Shown one piece after another: positions 63,373 through 64,000 of a stretch of 64,000 nucleotides of DNA (position 1 is its first letter; every line of letters starts with the position of its first letter). The stretch comes from Mucilaginibacter xinganensis. Lineage in GTDB: Bacteria > Bacteroidota > Bacteroidia > Sphingobacteriales > Sphingobacteriaceae. The notes under the pieces were generated by a model that ran no database searches, was not told where the DNA came from, and saw only the letters and a list, made by a program, of their open reading frames with translations. The translations under genes were made by a program, and so were the position numbers. The DNA is taken from positions 1,674,001 through 1,738,000 of the forward strand of contig NZ_CP022743.1 of NCBI RefSeq assembly GCF_002257585.1, given 5' to 3'.

Positions 63373-64000
63373 ATGCAACATTTTTTATCTAAAAAGGTGC
63401 TCAGCTTATCAAAAATCTCAATGATAAGGTTGGGTCATATCTTAATGTTCTTATTGCTTACCGGCTTTGCAAATGCAAAAGCAGGTAAAAGCATTTTGTT
63501 AACCACGGAGGGAAATACTTCGGGCCTTAACAAAATGAATGCAGCCTCAATAACCGTAAAAGGAAAGGTTGTTGATAAAGTAACAGGCGAAACCCTGATC
63601 GGGGTATCTGTTAAAGTTAAAAACTCAACAATGGGCACTGTAACCGATACGAACGGAAGTTTTACTCTTTCGTCGGTACCTGATGACGGCACCCTGATAG
63701 TTTCATATATTGGATATGAAACTAAAGAAGTTCCGGTAGAAGGGAAAACAGCTATAACCATAAGTTTACAGCCATCATCAAAAAATCTTGGCGAGGTTGT
63801 GGTTGTGGGCTACGGTGTACAAAAGAAAGCAACCGTTACCGGCTCTGTAGTGGCGGTTAAGGGTTCTGAATTGATAAAGTCGCCGGCAACTAACCTGTCC
63901 AATTCAATAGCCGGTCGTATGGCGGGTGTTGTGGCCACTAACGCAGGTGGTGAACCAGGTTATGACGGCTCAACCATCCGGATCCGTGGTACCAATACGT
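63373..64000 (+). CDS. SusC/RagA family TonB-dependent receptor, N-terminal part
   Basis: The first 209 residues of an outer-membrane importer, cut by the window end. A signal sequence (LMFLLLTGFANAKA) is followed by a carboxypeptidase-like domain (VKGKVVDKVTGETLIGV...SYIGYETKEV, about 75-135). A TonB-box-like segment EVVVVGYGVQKK follows. The plug begins with SVVAVKGSELIKSPATNLS, SIAGRMAGV and DGSTIRIRGTNT, the SusC signature. A SusD-like gene is expected just outside the window. The substrate is unknown; HTCS and beta-helix neighbours suggest a plant-type glycan. Confidence 0.93.
   Translation, partial: MQHFLSKKVLSLSKISMIRLGHILMFLLLTGFANAKAGKSILLTTEGNTSGLNKMNAASITVKGKVVDKVTGETLIGVSVKVKNSTMGTVTDTNGSFTLSSVPDDGTLIVSYIGYETKEVPVEGKTAITISLQPSSKNLGEVVVVGYGVQKKATVTGSVVAVKGSELIKSPATNLSNSIAGRMAGVVATNAGGEPGYDGSTIRIRGTNT

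Noticed and set aside
1..64000. tRNA or rRNA genes and prophage or integrase genes
   Set aside because: No cloverleaf, ribosomal RNA stretch or phage-type protein was seen on reading the window; small RNAs cannot be excluded.

Overview
The window is a chromosomal segment of a Bacteroidota bacterium, most likely family Sphingobacteriaceae (Mucilaginibacter/Pedobacter-like). This is inferred from the TAnnTTTG -7 promoter boxes, the sdhC-sdhA gene order, an S1 protein with an acidic N-terminal extension, a Nudix-type arabinose regulator, and a hybrid two-component system next to a SusC-type receptor. No tRNA, rRNA, CRISPR array, transposase or phage gene was seen. Most of it is ordinary core and accessory genome.

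Layout. 0-1.3 kb: start of the succinate dehydrogenase operon (sdhC, partial sdhA). 1.5-9.3 kb: a lipoprotein with a degenerate thioredoxin fold, PdeM-like phosphoesterase, DUF418 membrane protein, AraC regulator, SDR, DegP/HtrA protease and DapF. 9.3-20 kb: ACT protein, ribosomal protein S1, TyrS, a Xre/RES toxin-antitoxin pair, a PH-SHOCT protein, a LuxE-like acyl-protein synthetase, a SYLF protein and LysS. 20-27.3 kb: HAD phosphatase, CPBP protease, long-chain acyl-CoA synthetase, a double SnoaL protein and a penicillin acylase. 27.4-27.84 kb: a nested tandem repeat array. 28-36.5 kb: small envelope and metabolic genes, a BLUF blue-light receptor, an MBL hydrolase, a NagX-like acyltransferase, a ChbG-like deacetylase and LolA. 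Two inverted copies of an 85-bp palindromic element lie at 29.3 and 33.9 kb. 36.7-42.7 kb: FtsK, an MBOAT/SGNH acylation pair and an ankyrin protein.

43.9-48.6 kb holds the most intriguing operon. It encodes an alpha/beta hydrolase, a MurF-like ligase whose N-terminal domain is replaced by a membrane domain, a D-Ala-D-Ala ligase-like ATP-grasp enzyme, a class IV (D-amino-acid type) aminotransferase and a small membrane protein. Together these could make a D-amino-acid dipeptide and attach it to a membrane-bound acceptor. The acceptor and product cannot be read from the sequence.

49.9-56.6 kb is a full L-arabinose operon on the minus strand: Nudix regulator, kinase, epimerase, isomerase, sodium symporter. 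56.9-64 kb holds a secreted beta-helix protein, a 1386-residue hybrid two-component regulator and the start of a SusC/RagA receptor. This looks like the left edge of a polysaccharide utilization locus, plausibly for an arabinose-containing glycan.

Several genes have a -7 box only 3-6 nt before the start codon, which predicts leaderless or nearly leaderless transcripts.
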